Shown here piece by piece: positions 17,288 through 27,125 of a stretch of 64,000 nucleotides of DNA. The translations under genes were made by a program, and so were the position numbers. Origin of the DNA: Planctomycetaceae bacterium (GTDB lineage Bacteria > Planctomycetota > Planctomycetia > Planctomycetales > Planctomycetaceae). The stretch covers positions 248,001 to 312,000 of the forward strand of contig JAWKUA010000001.1 of the NCBI GenBank assembly GCA_041398785.1. The letters run 5' to 3'. The notes beneath the pieces are model-generated. The model did no database searches. It was not told where the DNA came from and was given only the letters and a program-made list of their open reading frames with translations. How positions within the stretch are numbered: position 1 is the stretch's first letter; each line of letters begins with the position of its first letter.

Positions 17288-17650
17288 GGCAGATCCCTCG
17301 GATAAGCATCTTCACACCCACTGTCCATTCAGCGAGGAGACAGAAAGGCTGTCTTTGGTTCGCTGCAAGCCCGTTGGACGTGTGCAGATTTTCACTAGCC
17401 GGAGATTTTACGCCTGCCGAATACTGAGGTCAAGCACCTGCCTAACCTCAATTTGGCAATCCGGAATTTTCTGAAACCCCGCCTGGTTGCGACAGGAACC
17501 TTCAGAAGTCCGGAATCATGACACCGGAACTGAACGTACCCGCAGGGCATCGGTGGTATTCAGTGGGGAAGCAGTGACACCGGGAAACCGCTGCAGACAT
17601 GCACGACACGGCGAATTTGCCATGCCGAACTGCCGACAGACCGGCGATCC
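17288..17650. other. Intergenic between HU and csrA
   Basis: A 363-base gap between two minus-strand genes. It holds the csrA leader (ribosome site GAGGGA near 17295) and presumably the csrA promoter, but no convincing -10/-35 pair, RNA gene or ORF with family motifs was found. Confidence 0.4.
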
Positions 17651-17959
17651 TCAGATCATCTCTTTCAGCTTCTTTAGCGGCCGAACCTTTACGACTTTGG
17701 ATGCCGGCTTGGCCTTAATCATGATCTCTTCGCCGGTCAGCGGATTGCGTCCGGGGCGTGCCTTCGTAGCCGGCTTATTGTGAACGTAGACCTTCAGAAT
17801 ACCGGGCAGATTAAAGACGCCCGCACCTTTAGTCAGGTCTTTTTCGATCAGCGCTTCCAGCGCGTCCAGAACTGCGGAGACTTCCTTACGACTCAGATCC
17901 GTTGCTTCAGCCAGTGCGTTCAGGATCTCGGACTTGGAACGCGGTTTTGCCGTGGCCAT
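17651..17959 (-). CDS. HU/IHF-family DNA-binding protein
   Basis: A 102-residue histone-like protein. It has the HU fold order: KSEILNALAEATDLSRKEVSAVL as two helices, LIEKDLTKGAGVFNLPGIL, then the DNA-intercalating beta arm with RPGRNPLTGEEIMIKAKPAS and a final KVVKVRPLKKLKEMI. In the HU arm, RNP in GRNPLTGE is the minor-groove intercalating element. It dimerises and bends DNA in the nucleoid. The start ATG is preceded by AAGGAGT. Typical HU is about 90 residues; the extra length is a short basic N-terminus (MATAKPR). Confidence 0.93.
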   Translation of the reverse strand: MATAKPRSKSEILNALAEATDLSRKEVSAVLDALEALIEKDLTKGAGVFNLPGILKVYVHNKPATKARPGRNPLTGEEIMIKAKPASKVVKVRPLKKLKEMI

Positions 17960-18624
17960 TCGATAATGACTCCTTCATGAGTGTTTGCCGAATCTCGCCG
18001 CAAAGAAGGTTTTTCTGGCGAGACAGAGACCGGATTTTCGGCCGAAGTTAAGTGTGAAGCTATCATGATGTCAACGCAGGCGAATTGCAAAAACTCACAA
18101 AAATGCCAGTTTTTCCGCACTCAGCAATCCATTGGCGAATCGCTCTTGCCGGATGCTGTACGGATGATTCTGAGAAGACACGTCTGCCAGCGGGGCTTCC
18201 GCCTTTGCCGCAAGCCGGTCGGGTTCCTGGTCCTGCATACTCGGATGATCGATTCACTTCGTATGTCGGGATTCGGATCCCGTCGAATCTGCGCGGATGA
18301 ATCGTAGTCTCCGCCAGCAGTCTCAGGCTGGCTCTGTGATCAGGCCGTCGAGAGCCTGTCACGCCGCGGATTCGCGATCCGGGAAACCGGTTGCCGCGCG
18401 TGTGAGGCGGCATGCGGAGCGTCTTTGATGTGGAGCGTGTGTGATGGCATGGCTCACCGGAACGCACACGGTGGGTCAGATTCCTGAATGTCGCACAGTG
18501 TGGCAATCAGCGGGATTTCGTTCCCGGTGGTTGATCGCCGGCGTGATGGCTGTTTGAATCCCCGGTTCGCACGCTTCGAACATTGTGTTGTCGTGTGCCA
18601 CTTCGACTGCCATTGAATTGCAGA
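17960..18624. other. Long intergenic region between divergent HU and rsmD
   Basis: 665 bases separate the divergent HU and rsmD genes. The frames present are rich in Arg, Pro and Ser, have no recognisable motif and vary in codon composition, so I treat them as chance. The part nearest HU is A/T-richer and should hold its promoter. No hairpin or RNA gene stood out. Confidence 0.4.
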
Positions 18625-19266
18625 ATGACACTCCGAATCATCGGCGGGACTCTCCGTCGCCGGCTTTTGACCACACCGCATGGTCTGACGACTCGGCCGT
18701 ACACGGACCGAGTTCGGCAGATCGTGTTTGACCGAATCGGTGCCAGCCTTGAACAGGCGCGAGTCGCCGATATCTTTTCGGGTGTGGGTACGATGGGACT
18801 CGAATCGCTTAGCCGGGGAGCCGCCAGTTGCGTGTTCTTCGAAGCTGATCGCCAGGTGTTCGCGTCGCTGAAGGAGAATGTCGATCTGCTGGCAGGTGAC
18901 TTCACCACGGTTTGCTGGAAGACCAACGTTCACCGGACGTCGTTCCGTCCAAAAGGCTGCGACGGCATCCTGCCATACTCAGTAGTGTTTCTTGACCCGC
19001 CGTATGCCCAGTGCTCTCTGCTTGAACGCGGCCAGCCCCTGGCAAAGGCGCTGACCCGTCTGGCACGGCCGGAAGTGACTTCCGGCGACGTCACGCTGGT
19101 GCTGCGAACGCAGGACCGGTTCGACCTACCGGCACTGAATCGCTGGATGACGCAGGACTGCTGGCATCTTTCCTCAATGAAAATCTGGCTGCTCAGGAAA
19201 GCACCGGACGAACACGAAACTCCGCACGAAGCGACGTTGGAATCAAACTCAAAGGCTGACGCATGA
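18625..19266 (+). CDS. rsmD: 16S rRNA (guanine-966-N2)-methyltransferase RsmD
   Basis: A 213-residue Rossmann-fold methyltransferase. MTLRIIGGTLRRRLL and TRPYTDRVRQIVFDRIG are typical of RsmD, VADIFSGVGTMGLESLSRGA is the SAM-binding motif and VVFLDPPYAQC is the catalytic D-P-P-Y motif for N2-guanine methylation during 30S assembly. The ATG at 18625 gives the family start; the longer frame from 18583 adds a Cys-rich tail. The stop overlaps the htpG start (ATGA), so the two are translationally coupled. Confidence 0.9.
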   Translation: MTLRIIGGTLRRRLLTTPHGLTTRPYTDRVRQIVFDRIGASLEQARVADIFSGVGTMGLESLSRGAASCVFFEADRQVFASLKENVDLLAGDFTTVCWKTNVHRTSFRPKGCDGILPYSVVFLDPPYAQCSLLERGQPLAKALTRLARPEVTSGDVTLVLRTQDRFDLPALNRWMTQDCWHLSSMKIWLLRKAPDEHETPHEATLESNSKADA

Positions 19267-21179
19267 CCGTCGAAACGCAACCAGAACAATTCCAGTTTCA
19301 GGCCGAAATCAGTCGGCTGCTGCACCTGCTTTCTGAGTCGCTGTACCAGAACAGGGAAATCGCCATCCGGGAACTCGTGTCGAATGCGTCCGATGCGCTC
19401 GACAAACTGCGGCACGAATCACTGACGAACTCAGCCATCGACGGATCCGACCTGCGGATCACGGTCAAACCCGACAAGGACTCAAGACTGCTGATCATCC
19501 GCGACAATGGCATCGGGATGACACGCGATGAACTGATCCGGAATCTGGGAACGATCGCTCACAGCGGTTCACTGGAGTTCCTGCAGAAGCTGCAGCAGAA
19601 GGGCGGCAAGGCGGATCCTGTTTCGCTGATCGGACAGTTCGGCGTCGGTTTTTACTCCGCGTTCATGCTGGCGGATCGCGTGGAAGTCCGGTCGCGCAGC
19701 TTCAGCGACGACAAGGGCTGGACCTGGGAATCGACCGGTGACGGATCCTTCACCGTCACGGAAACTGCTGACGCGCCGGATCGCGGCACGGAAATCCGCC
19801 TTCACCTGAAAAAGGACCGCGGGGAATTCGCGGAACCGACGCGGCTGAAGTACATCCTGAAAAAATATTCGACGTTCGTGCCGCATCCAATCTATGTCAG
19901 CGACGAACACATCAACAATCAGCCACCGATCTGGGTGGAGCCGAAGTCATCGCTGTCTGACGATCAGTACAACAATTTCTTTGAATACCTGACACACTTT
20001 CCAGGCCAAAAGCCGCTGTGGCACCTGCACCTTTCCGCCGATTCGCCGTTTCAGTTTCACAGCATCCTGTTCTGCCCGGAATCCAATCTGGAACGCATGG
20101 GTTTCGGCCGCGCCGAGCACGGTCTGCATCTCTGCGCCAAGCGGATTCTGGTGCAGAATGACAACCGCGATTTGCTGCCGGATTACCTGCGTTTTCTGCG
20201 AGGAATCGTGGATTCGGCCGATTTGCCGCTGAACGTGTCCCGCGAGGCTCTTCAGGACAACACCGTGTTTCGCAAGATGCAAAAGGTGCTGACAAAGAAG
20301 GTCCTGGATCATCTTGACTCAATAGCATCCGATGACCCGGCCGCGTACGCGAAGTTCTACAGGGAATTCGGCTCCATTGTTCGGGAAGGCGTTGGTTCGG
20401 ATTTCGACAACCGCGAACGCCTGGCGAAGCTGCTGCGATTCCAGTCAACTCGAAGCGATGCAGAACACGGATTTGTTTCTCTGGCCGAATACGCAGAGAA
20501 AGCCGGTGAGGATCAGAAGCAGATCTATTTTGTGACCGGCACAGAACGCTCCGCAGTGCTGCGCGATCCCAACCTGGAGATCTTCCGCGACAAAAATCTG
20601 GAAGTGCTGGTATTGACCGATCCCGTCGACGAATACGTGCTGGCAAATCTCGGACAGTTCGAAGATCGCCGTCTGGTGTCTATTGATTCCGCTGACATCG
20701 AACTGCCGGAAGCGAAATCTTCTGATGACGACGCCGAACCAAAACCGGAAGTTGCGGCCCCCGGTGCTGATGATGCCTCCCCTCACTTCGAAAAGATACT
20801 TGAACTGTTCCGCAAAGAACTCGGCGATCAGGTCGAAGACGTCAGGCAGTCCAAACGCCTGACTGAGAGCGCGTGTTGTCTTGTGAATGCCAAAGGTTCG
20901 CTGAGTACGACGATGCAGAAGGTTCTGCAACTGAATACTCCCGATTTTGAACTTCAGAAGATGATTCTGGAGGTGAATCCGAAGGCTCCGCTGATCAAGC
21001 GACTTTGCGAAATCGCCGTCAACGACGACAACGCAGGCTTCATCCGCAATTGCGGTCGGCAGCTTTACGACAATGCCATGATCATGGCCGGCCTGGCACC
21101 GGACGGCCAGGACATGGCTCACCGCGTGCAATCCTTCATGCAGGAACTGGCCCAGCAGCGTTCGGCAATCAAGATTTAG
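19263..21179 (+). CDS. htpG: Molecular chaperone HtpG (Hsp90)
   Basis: A 638-residue bacterial Hsp90 of usual length. The N-terminal ATPase domain (GHKL fold) shows [35 protein letters not shown] and [17 protein letters not shown]. The middle domain has [13 protein letters not shown], whose Arg contributes to catalysis, and the C-terminal dimerisation domain follows an acidic linker near residues 480-505. HtpG is a cytosolic ATP-dependent chaperone of stress conditions. Its ATG overlaps the stop of rsmD. No heat-shock promoter was recognised, so expression probably follows rsmD or an internal promoter. Confidence 0.97.
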
Positions 21180-21267
21180 CCCGCCCGTCTGACAGATTCT
21201 GTTCCGCCGCGGGACTGTCTCGGGTGGCATCCGGCCTTTGCACGACATCACCTTGTACCGAGTTCTC

Positions 21268-22686
21268 ATGACTGCTGAACCCGCCGAACTGCTTTCAATT
21301 CTGCGAATTCACAACCAGCAGCATGTCCTGCGGTGGTGGAACGATTTGAACGAAGCCCAGCGAAGTCTGCTGACAACCCAGATCGAAGATGTCGACTTTG
21401 AAACCGTCCGGCGGGTCTGGTCGGAATCGAGTTCCCAGGTGGCGGCAGACGACAACCAGGCCGCGTGGCGCGCGGACCGCGCGACGGCTCCGTCGTCTGT
21501 TGTGCGCCAGCCGGTATCAGACAGCGATCGCGCCGCCTGGCAAGACGCAGTCAGCGCGGGCGAAAGACTGCTCGCCGACGGCAGTGTTGCCGTGATCACC
21601 GTCGCGGGAGGCCAGGGCAGTCGACTTGGGTTTGAGCACCCGAAGGGCATGTTCCCGATCGGCCCGGTCAGCGATCGCACGCTGTTTCAGATCTTTGCCG
21701 AACAGATCCGGGCTCGTCGCCGTCGGCACGGCGGATCGATTCCGTGGCTTATCATGACCAGCGCGGCGACGCACGAGGAAACAATTGCATTCTTCGGGCA
21801 GCACAACTTCTTCGGACTTCCCGCGGACAGTGTCGCGTTCTTCATGCAGGGAGACATGCCGGCCGTCGACGCGGCAACAGGCAGGCTGCTGCTGAAAGAT
21901 AAGGCCTCGCTGGCTCTTTCACCTGACGGTCACGGCGGAATCGTCGGAGCTTTGAAGAAGTCAGGCCTGCTGGACCGACTGGCGCGGGACGAAGTCGACT
22001 ATGTCTTTTACCACCAGGTCGACAATCCGACGGTCATCATCTGCGACCCCGCGCTGATTGGACTGCATCACCAGCACAAATCGCAGATGACGACAAACGT
22101 GGTAAGAAAGACCAGTCCGACGGAACGAATGGGCGTGCTGGTCGATCTTGATGGCCGCACAGAAATCATTGAGTACAGTGAACTGACGGACGAGCAGGCG
22201 AACCGAACGGACGGCGCCGGCCAGTGGGTTTTCTGGGCCGGAAACACAGCGATCCACATCTTTGCACGGGAGTTCTTCGAACAGCTCACCGACGGCAGAC
22301 TCAGCCTGCCGCTGCATCTGGCACTCAAGAAAGTGCCGTATCTCGACGATTCCGGCGTCGTCGTTGAACCGGAGAAACCCAATGCCAACAAGTTCGAACG
22401 TTTCATTTTCGACGCGCTGCCGCTGGCGGAATACAGGCTGATCGTGGAAGGTGACCGGGCTCGCGAATTCAATCCCGTCAAGAACGCCGACGGCAGTGAT
22501 TCTCCCGCGACGGCGAAAGCGGCGCTGAATCGCATCGGCCGCGAATGGCTGGCCGCCGCGGGATATCACGTCGCTGACGACACCAACGTCGAAATCAGCC
22601 CGCTGGTCGCACTTGATGCGGCGGAACTGGCGTCCAGACTGGCGTCCGGCAAAGTTCGACTCGAAGACCTGACGGACGGAAAATAG
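21268..22686 (+). CDS. UDP-sugar pyrophosphorylase (UAP1/AGX-type uridylyltransferase)
   Basis: A 472-residue member of the UDPGP family, the eukaryote-like branch rather than bacterial GalU or GlmU. It carries VAGGQGSRLGFEHPKGMFPI, the nucleotide-binding loop, then LIMTSAATHEETIAFF, FMQGDMPAVD, GHGGIVGALKKSGLLD, YVFYHQVDNP with the metal-binding Asp, and KKVPYLDDSG. The enzyme would form UDP-GlcNAc or UDP-glucose from UTP and the sugar-1-phosphate; which substrate is used cannot be told from sequence alone. The ATG at 21268 was preferred over the TTG at 21238. The gene converges on transaldolase with 49 bases between. Confidence 0.85.
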   Translation: MTAEPAELLSILRIHNQQHVLRWWNDLNEAQRSLLTTQIEDVDFETVRRVWSESSSQVAADDNQAAWRADRATAPSSVVRQPVSDSDRAAWQDAVSAGERLLADGSVAVITVAGGQGSRLGFEHPKGMFPIGPVSDRTLFQIFAEQIRARRRRHGGSIPWLIMTSAATHEETIAFFGQHNFFGLPADSVAFFMQGDMPAVDAATGRLLLKDKASLALSPDGHGGIVGALKKSGLLDRLARDEVDYVFYHQVDNPTVIICDPALIGLHHQHKSQMTTNVVRKTSPTERMGVLVDLDGRTEIIEYSELTDEQANRTDGAGQWVFWAGNTAIHIFAREFFEQLTDGRLSLPLHLALKKVPYLDDSGVVVEPEKPNANKFERFIFDALPLAEYRLIVEGDRAREFNPVKNADGSDSPATAKAALNRIGREWLAAAGYHVADDTNVEISPLVALDAAELASRLASGKVRLEDLTDGK

Positions 22687-22735
22687 GACCCCGGCGATTT
22701 CTCGGCCGACGATGCCGCAGTCAGTCAGGCCGCAG

Positions 22736-23707
22736 TCAGGCCGGAATGGATTCCATTCGCTGAGCCAGGTAGGCGCGAAGTTTGTCCAGGTCCGAAGTGA
22801 AGCCGCGAATTCCCTCCGCCAGCTTCTCCGTGGCCATAGCGTCTTCGTTCAGCATCCAGCGAAACGTCTTTTCGTCCATTTCGATGCGTTCGATGTCGAG
22901 CTGCCTGGCGGCATCCGCGCTGAGTCGCTGAGGCACATCGGCGTCTGATGATCGCAACTCCGCAAGCAGGCCGGGAGAAATCGTCAGCAGGTCACAGCCA
23001 CACAGTGCTTTCACCTGTTCGGCCGTGCGAAAGCTGGCTCCCATGACTTCTGTTTTGAAGCCGTGCTTCTTGAAGTAGTTGAAGATCTGAGTCACCGATT
23101 GAACGCCGGGATCATCTTCGGTCGGAATGCTTTCGACGCCGCGTTTTGCCCGATACCAGTCGTAGATCCGACCCACGAACGGGCTGATCAGCGTGACCCT
23201 GGCTTCCGCGCAGGCGACCGCCTGACCGAATCCGAACAGCAGCGTCAGATTGCAGTGAATGCCGTCGCGTTCGAGCTGTTCGGCGGCGCGAATCCCTTCC
23301 CAGGTGCTGGCGATCTTGATCAGGACGCGCTCCGGACCGATGCCGGCCTCGGCGTACAGTTCGATCAGTTGCCGAGCTCTGTCGACGGTACCGGCGGTGT
23401 CGAAACTCAGGCGAGCATCGACTTCGGTGGAAACCCGGCCGGGGATGATGTCCAGAATACGGCAACCAAAGTTGACGGACAGCTTGTCGATGATCGCATC
23501 AATCAACTGATCATCCGCGAAACTGCCGGCCTGTGCGTAGCTGATGGCGTCGTCTACCAGGTCCTGGTACTGCGGCATCTGAGCCGCCTTGTACAGCAGG
23601 GAAGGATTCGTTGTGGCATCCTGAGGCTTGTGCTCGGCGATGGCATCCAGTTCTCCGGTGTCCGCGACGACAACGGTGTGTTGCTTCAACTGATCGAGCG
23701 AAGTCAT
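22736..23707 (-). CDS. tal: Transaldolase
   Basis: A 323-residue transaldolase of the classic TalB size. MTSLDQLKQHTVVVADTGEL, then DATTNPSLLYKAAQMPQY, FGCRILDIIPGRVSTEVDAR, VLIKIASTWEGIRAAEQLE with the Schiff-base Lys, HCNLTLLFGFGQAVACAEA and SPFVGRIYDWY are all family signatures. It exchanges a dihydroxyacetone unit between sedoheptulose-7-phosphate and glyceraldehyde-3-phosphate in the non-oxidative pentose phosphate pathway. No zwf, gnd or tkt gene is adjacent. Confidence 0.96.
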   Translation of the reverse strand: MTSLDQLKQHTVVVADTGELDAIAEHKPQDATTNPSLLYKAAQMPQYQDLVDDAISYAQAGSFADDQLIDAIIDKLSVNFGCRILDIIPGRVSTEVDARLSFDTAGTVDRARQLIELYAEAGIGPERVLIKIASTWEGIRAAEQLERDGIHCNLTLLFGFGQAVACAEARVTLISPFVGRIYDWYRAKRGVESIPTEDDPGVQSVTQIFNYFKKHGFKTEVMGASFRTAEQVKALCGCDLLTISPGLLAELRSSDADVPQRLSADAARQLDIERIEMDEKTFRWMLNEDAMATEKLAEGIRGFTSDLDKLRAYLAQRMESIPA

Positions 23708-23956
23708 TGGAAAGGCAACCTTCGGAATTGAGCGTGGATGACAAGTCAGAACTTCACTGTTGCGAGTTCCGACCGTATTGCAACCTGTGCTCCGTCACGC
23801 TGCAAGCGAGCCCTGCTTGTCGCCGTCGCCGGTGAGATCCGCAGGTTTTTCGCGAACCTTCCATCCGCGGAACGACTCCTATCCGGCATGTTCGGCCGGC
23901 GCGCCTGTTGTCAGCGGTGGCCAGATTCCGGGTTCCTCTCAAAGGGAGTCAACCAG

Positions 23957-24382
23957 ATGATGTTGCTGTATGGATTGATGAGCGGCGTCTCGGCGATGCT
24001 CCGCCGACTTGCCGAATGGAAGCATGCCCGTGCGCAAAGCGCGTACGAACATGCGGCCGATGCGTTCGGGGAACTCGAAACGAGCTGCAAGGCGCAGGAA
24101 GTTGCGCTGGGGCGACCGGTCGACTATGCGGCTCAGTTGCGACTGCTGAAGGCTTACGAGCTTCGTGAATCGCAGAAGCAGCGCTGGCTGAAGGCTGCGG
24201 CCCGCGTCAACCGCAACAAGCAGGTCGACGGCAAGCTGCGTTCGTTCCGCGAAGTCCGCCTGCCGTACACATTCGGTCTGATCGATATGGCATGCGTTCT
24301 GCGCGTGCTGGATCATTTCGGCGTCATGCCGCAGATCGAACAGCCAGTTCTTGAGGCGCTGTACGCGATGCTGTCTCACTGA
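23957..24382 (+). CDS. Small helical protein of unknown function
   Basis: A 141-residue protein starting MMLLYGLMSGVSAMLRRLAE, mostly amphipathic helix with Ala, Lys and Glu (RAQSAYEHAADAFGELETSC, KAYELRESQKQRWLKAAARV). The C-terminal half reads FREVRLPYTFGLIDMACVLRVL. The ribosome site AGGGAG is nine bases upstream and a strong terminator follows, so it is probably a real monocistronic gene. The family is not recognised. The N-terminus is weakly hydrophobic and may contact the membrane; there is no clear signal peptide. Confidence 0.65.
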   Translation: MMLLYGLMSGVSAMLRRLAEWKHARAQSAYEHAADAFGELETSCKAQEVALGRPVDYAAQLRLLKAYELRESQKQRWLKAAARVNRNKQVDGKLRSFREVRLPYTFGLIDMACVLRVLDHFGVMPQIEQPVLEALYAMLSH

Positions 24383-24413
24383 CAGCCGTCACAGAATTTG
24401 CAGGTAACTGAAC

Positions 24414-24459
24414 AACGGCGAAGCACGGTGACACGGCACCGGCTTCGCCGTTTGTTATT
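24414..24459 (+). terminator. Intrinsic terminator
   Basis: AACGGCGAAGC (24414-24424) pairs perfectly with GCTTCGCCGTT (24442-24452) and is followed by TTGTTATT. It lies 32 bases after the stop of the small helical protein gene and supports that gene as a separate transcription unit. Confidence 0.8.
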
Positions 24460-24646
24460 GGTTCACCCGATTCCGGTGCGCATCGCCGGGCCAGACTGCT
24501 GCGACACGGGCGTCAGAGACGGTCGGCGTCCGTGACGCAAAGTCGGCGAATGACTGACGGTACGACGCTGACAGCGTTTCGCGGAATCTCAATCGTGCTA
24601 CCATGACGGTTCACGTACCCATTTCCCCGCGAACAAGTCAGGTACC

Positions 24647-24931
24647 ATGATTACCGTCGGAATGAACTATCACGTGATCGAAGGCCGCCAGCAGGACTTT
24701 GAAGACAAATTCGCCGCAGTGATCTCGGCACTGAATGCCGCTAACGGCCACCAGAATTCGACCCTGTGGAAGGACGTCGCCGACGGAGCTTCGTATCTGA
24801 TTACCAGCGAGTGGACAGACGAAAAAGCATTTACGGACTTCATCCACAGCCAGGCGTTTCGCGATGTGACGAACTGGGGGAAGGAGCAGATTCTGTCAGA
24901 CCGCCCGCGGCACAGGATCTACAGGAACTGA
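24647..24931 (+). CDS. Antibiotic biosynthesis monooxygenase (ABM) fold protein
   Basis: A 94-residue dimeric ferredoxin-like (ABM) protein: MITVGMNYHVIEGRQQDFED, FAAVISALNAANGHQNSTLW, SYLITSEWTDEKAFTDFIHS and FRDVTNWGKEQIL follow the family order of strand, helix, strand, helix. Members include cofactor-free monooxygenases for quinols and heme-degrading IsdG-type enzymes. IsdG requires Asn, Trp and His near the pocket; here N65-W-type pattern is not clear, so the exact activity is undetermined. The gene stands alone and converges with typA, 58 bases away. Confidence 0.8.
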   Translation: MITVGMNYHVIEGRQQDFEDKFAAVISALNAANGHQNSTLWKDVADGASYLITSEWTDEKAFTDFIHSQAFRDVTNWGKEQILSDRPRHRIYRN

Positions 24932-24989
24932 CCGCCGTGGAATCCGGTGCGACGTTCCTGGCGTCGTAAAGCGAGAAGGCCACCGGCCT

Positions 24990-26849
24990 TCAATTGCGGG
25001 CGAAGCGCTTCCGGGCGTTTTCGGTCAGGTGCGTCTTGCGAAGGCGAATCACCTGAGGCGTAACTTCCACGTATTCGTCCCACTCGATGTACTCCAGCGC
25101 GGCCTCCAGAGTCATTTCGCGCGGCGGACGCAGCAGAATCGCGTCGTCAGCGCCGGAGGAACGGATGTTGGTCAGCTTCTTTTCCCGTACGGGGTTGACG
25201 GTCATATCGTTTTCGCGCGCGTTCTCGCCGATGATCATGCCTTCGTAAACATCGTCGCCGGGATTGACAAACATGTCCGCGCGGTCCTGCAGCTTCCACA
25301 AGGCATAGGCCACGGCTTTGCCGCCGATCTGCGACACCAGAACTCCGTTCTGGCGCGACGGGACTTCACCTTCAATGGGACGATACTCATCGAAACGGTG
25401 GTGCATGATGGCTTCACCGCGGGTCGCATTCAGCATCCGGGTTCGCAGGCCGATCAGTCCGCGAGCGGGGATCGTAAATTTCAGGTGTGTCATGCCGGTG
25501 CCGGATGCCGTCATTTCCGTGGCCTGACCCCGCCGGGCTCCGACCAACTCCATGACGGGACCAACATCAGCCGTCGGCACGTCAACAACAAGCTGTTCGT
25601 ACGGTTCGCACTTCTTTCCATTGATTTCCTTCACAATGACTTCCGGTTTGCCGACCGACAGCTCATAGCCTTCGCGACGCATCGTTTCGATCAGAACGGC
25701 CAGATGAAGAATGCCGCGACCGGAGACCGTGAAGGAATCCTTGTCGCCCGTTTCCTCAACTCGCAGTGCCACATTGGACTGCAGTTCCCGAAAGAGCCGA
25801 TCCCGAAGATTGCGGCTGGTCACGTACTTACCGTGCTGACCGGCCAGCGGCGAGCTGTTGATTGTGAACTTCATCGACAGTGTGGGTTCGTCGATCTCGA
25901 TGCGGGGCAGGGCAATCGGCCGGTCCGGGTCCGCCACCGTGTCACCGATTTCCGGATCGGGCAGGCCGATCACGGCGACAATGTCACCCGCATGGGCGAC
26001 GTCTGTATCGGTGCGGCCGAGGTTGCTGAAGAGCTGCACCTGGTCAATCTTCGCTCGGGTGATGGAACCGTCGCGCCGAGTGATCGCGATCTGCTGGCCG
26101 GTGCGAATTTTTCCCGCCGCGATGCGCCCGGTGGCGATGCGGCCGACATACTTCGACCATTCCAGCGACGTGACCATCATCTGCAGAGGATCGTCGGGAC
26201 GAACCTTCGGCCCCGGAATTCTCTCCAGCACCATATCCAGCAGAGGTCGAATATCGCCGCTGCGAGCAGTCGGATCGTGAACCGCGTATCCTTCCTTCGC
26301 ACTGGTGAAGATGTAAGGGAAGTCGAGCGTTTCGTCATCGGCACCCAGTTCCACCAGCAGGTCGAACGTGTGAGACAGCACCTCGTCAGGACGGCAGTCC
26401 GGCCGATCGATCTTGTTGATCACCACCATCAGCTTCAGGCCGTTTTCGAGCGCCTTCTGCAGCACGAATCGCGTCTGCGGACGCGGGCCTTCGAATGCAT
26501 CAACCAGCAGAAGTGCTCCATCAGCCATCTTCAGCACGCGTTCGACTTCACCGCCGAAGTCGGCGTGGCCGGGTGTGTCGATGATGTTGATCCGAACGCC
26601 CTGGTACATCATGGCGATGTTCTTGGCCAGAATCGTGATGCCTCGCTCACGCTCCAGATCGTTGGAATCCAGTAGGAATTCCTGCATCTTCTGGTTCTCG
26701 CGGAACATCCCGCTCTGCCTGATCAGACAGTCGACCAGTGATGTCTTGCCGTGGTCGACGTGTGCGATGATGGCGATGTTGCGCAGGTCACTGCGTCGAA
26801 CGGGGCCGGATTGAGGTGCGGTCATCACGGATTCAAGTGCGGTCGACAT
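24990..26849 (-). CDS. typA: Ribosome-binding GTPase TypA/BipA
   Basis: A 619-residue translational GTPase. The G domain shows NIAIIAHVDHGKTSLVDCLI (P-loop), ERERGITILAKN (switch I), IDTPGHADFGGEVERVL and VVINKIDRPDCRPDEVL. The later domains contain RGILHLAVLIETMRREGYE, and the C-terminal domain has the TypA-specific RQNGVLVS region and NIRSSGADDAILLRPPREMT. It assists 50S assembly and stress growth at the ribosome. The start is uncertain: ATG at 26849 (MSTALESV) or ATG at 26825 (MTAPQSG). A frame start at 26909 is unlikely because it sits against a terminator-like hairpin. The gene is divergent from gatC. Confidence 0.95.
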   Translation of the reverse strand: MSTALESVMTAPQSGPVRRSDLRNIAIIAHVDHGKTSLVDCLIRQSGMFRENQKMQEFLLDSNDLERERGITILAKNIAMMYQGVRINIIDTPGHADFGGEVERVLKMADGALLLVDAFEGPRPQTRFVLQKALENGLKLMVVINKIDRPDCRPDEVLSHTFDLLVELGADDETLDFPYIFTSAKEGYAVHDPTARSGDIRPLLDMVLERIPGPKVRPDDPLQMMVTSLEWSKYVGRIATGRIAAGKIRTGQQIAITRRDGSITRAKIDQVQLFSNLGRTDTDVAHAGDIVAVIGLPDPEIGDTVADPDRPIALPRIEIDEPTLSMKFTINSSPLAGQHGKYVTSRNLRDRLFRELQSNVALRVEETGDKDSFTVSGRGILHLAVLIETMRREGYELSVGKPEVIVKEINGKKCEPYEQLVVDVPTADVGPVMELVGARRGQATEMTASGTGMTHLKFTIPARGLIGLRTRMLNATRGEAIMHHRFDEYRPIEGEVPSRQNGVLVSQIGGKAVAYALWKLQDRADMFVNPGDDVYEGMIIGENARENDMTVNPVREKKLTNIRSSGADDAILLRPPREMTLEAALEYIEWDEYVEVTPQVIRLRKTHLTENARKRFARN

Positions 26850-26912
26850 GGAATTCGGGTGCTTCGGAAAACGACGGGGAACGCCGACACGGCGGCTGGA
26901 CGGCCGCATCTG

Positions 26913-26945
26913 AAAAAAGCCCGGCTTAACAAGAAGCCGGGCTTT
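26913..26945 (-). promoter_or_regulatory. Terminator-like hairpin in typA leader
   Basis: On the minus strand a 12-bp perfect stem (AAAGCCCGGCTT against AAGCCGGGCTTT on the plus strand, arms 26916-26927 and 26934-26945, loop of six) is followed by a run of six T. Transcription reaching typA from further upstream would pass it before the start codon at 26849 (or 26825). It could be an attenuator, a leftover terminator, or it could insulate typA from gatC antisense transcription. A promoter between 26849 and 26913 would bypass it. Confidence 0.6.
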
Positions 26946-27125
26946 GGCAGGTGGCTGGATTGGGAAATGCCCTTTGCGGGCGAGTGCGGAATCCTACCGG
27001 CGGAGCGTGCTGCGGCGAAGACGTGTTTCTTTTTTTCGCGGCAAATTCGCACACTTGGCACGGGAATTCGCCAAAGCAGTCGGCGACCGGCTTGATCTGC
27101 CGGTTTCAGTTGAGAAACTGCCGCC

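Noticed and set aside
17960..18624. Small RNA (tmRNA, 6S or RNase P) in the long HU-rsmD gap
   Set aside because: No tRNA-like domain, conserved P4 core or long stem was recognised. The gap is left unassigned.
24975..24991. GAAGGCC-ACC-GGCCTTC hairpin between the ABM gene and typA
   Set aside because: The stem is only 7 bp with a three-base loop and no T-run on either strand, so it is not a reliable terminator.
25029..26675. 548-codon plus-strand open frame
   Set aside because: It lies antisense to typA over its whole length. typA has all GTPase motifs; the antisense frame is His/Gln/Arg-rich without a family pattern, as expected of a GC-rich shadow.
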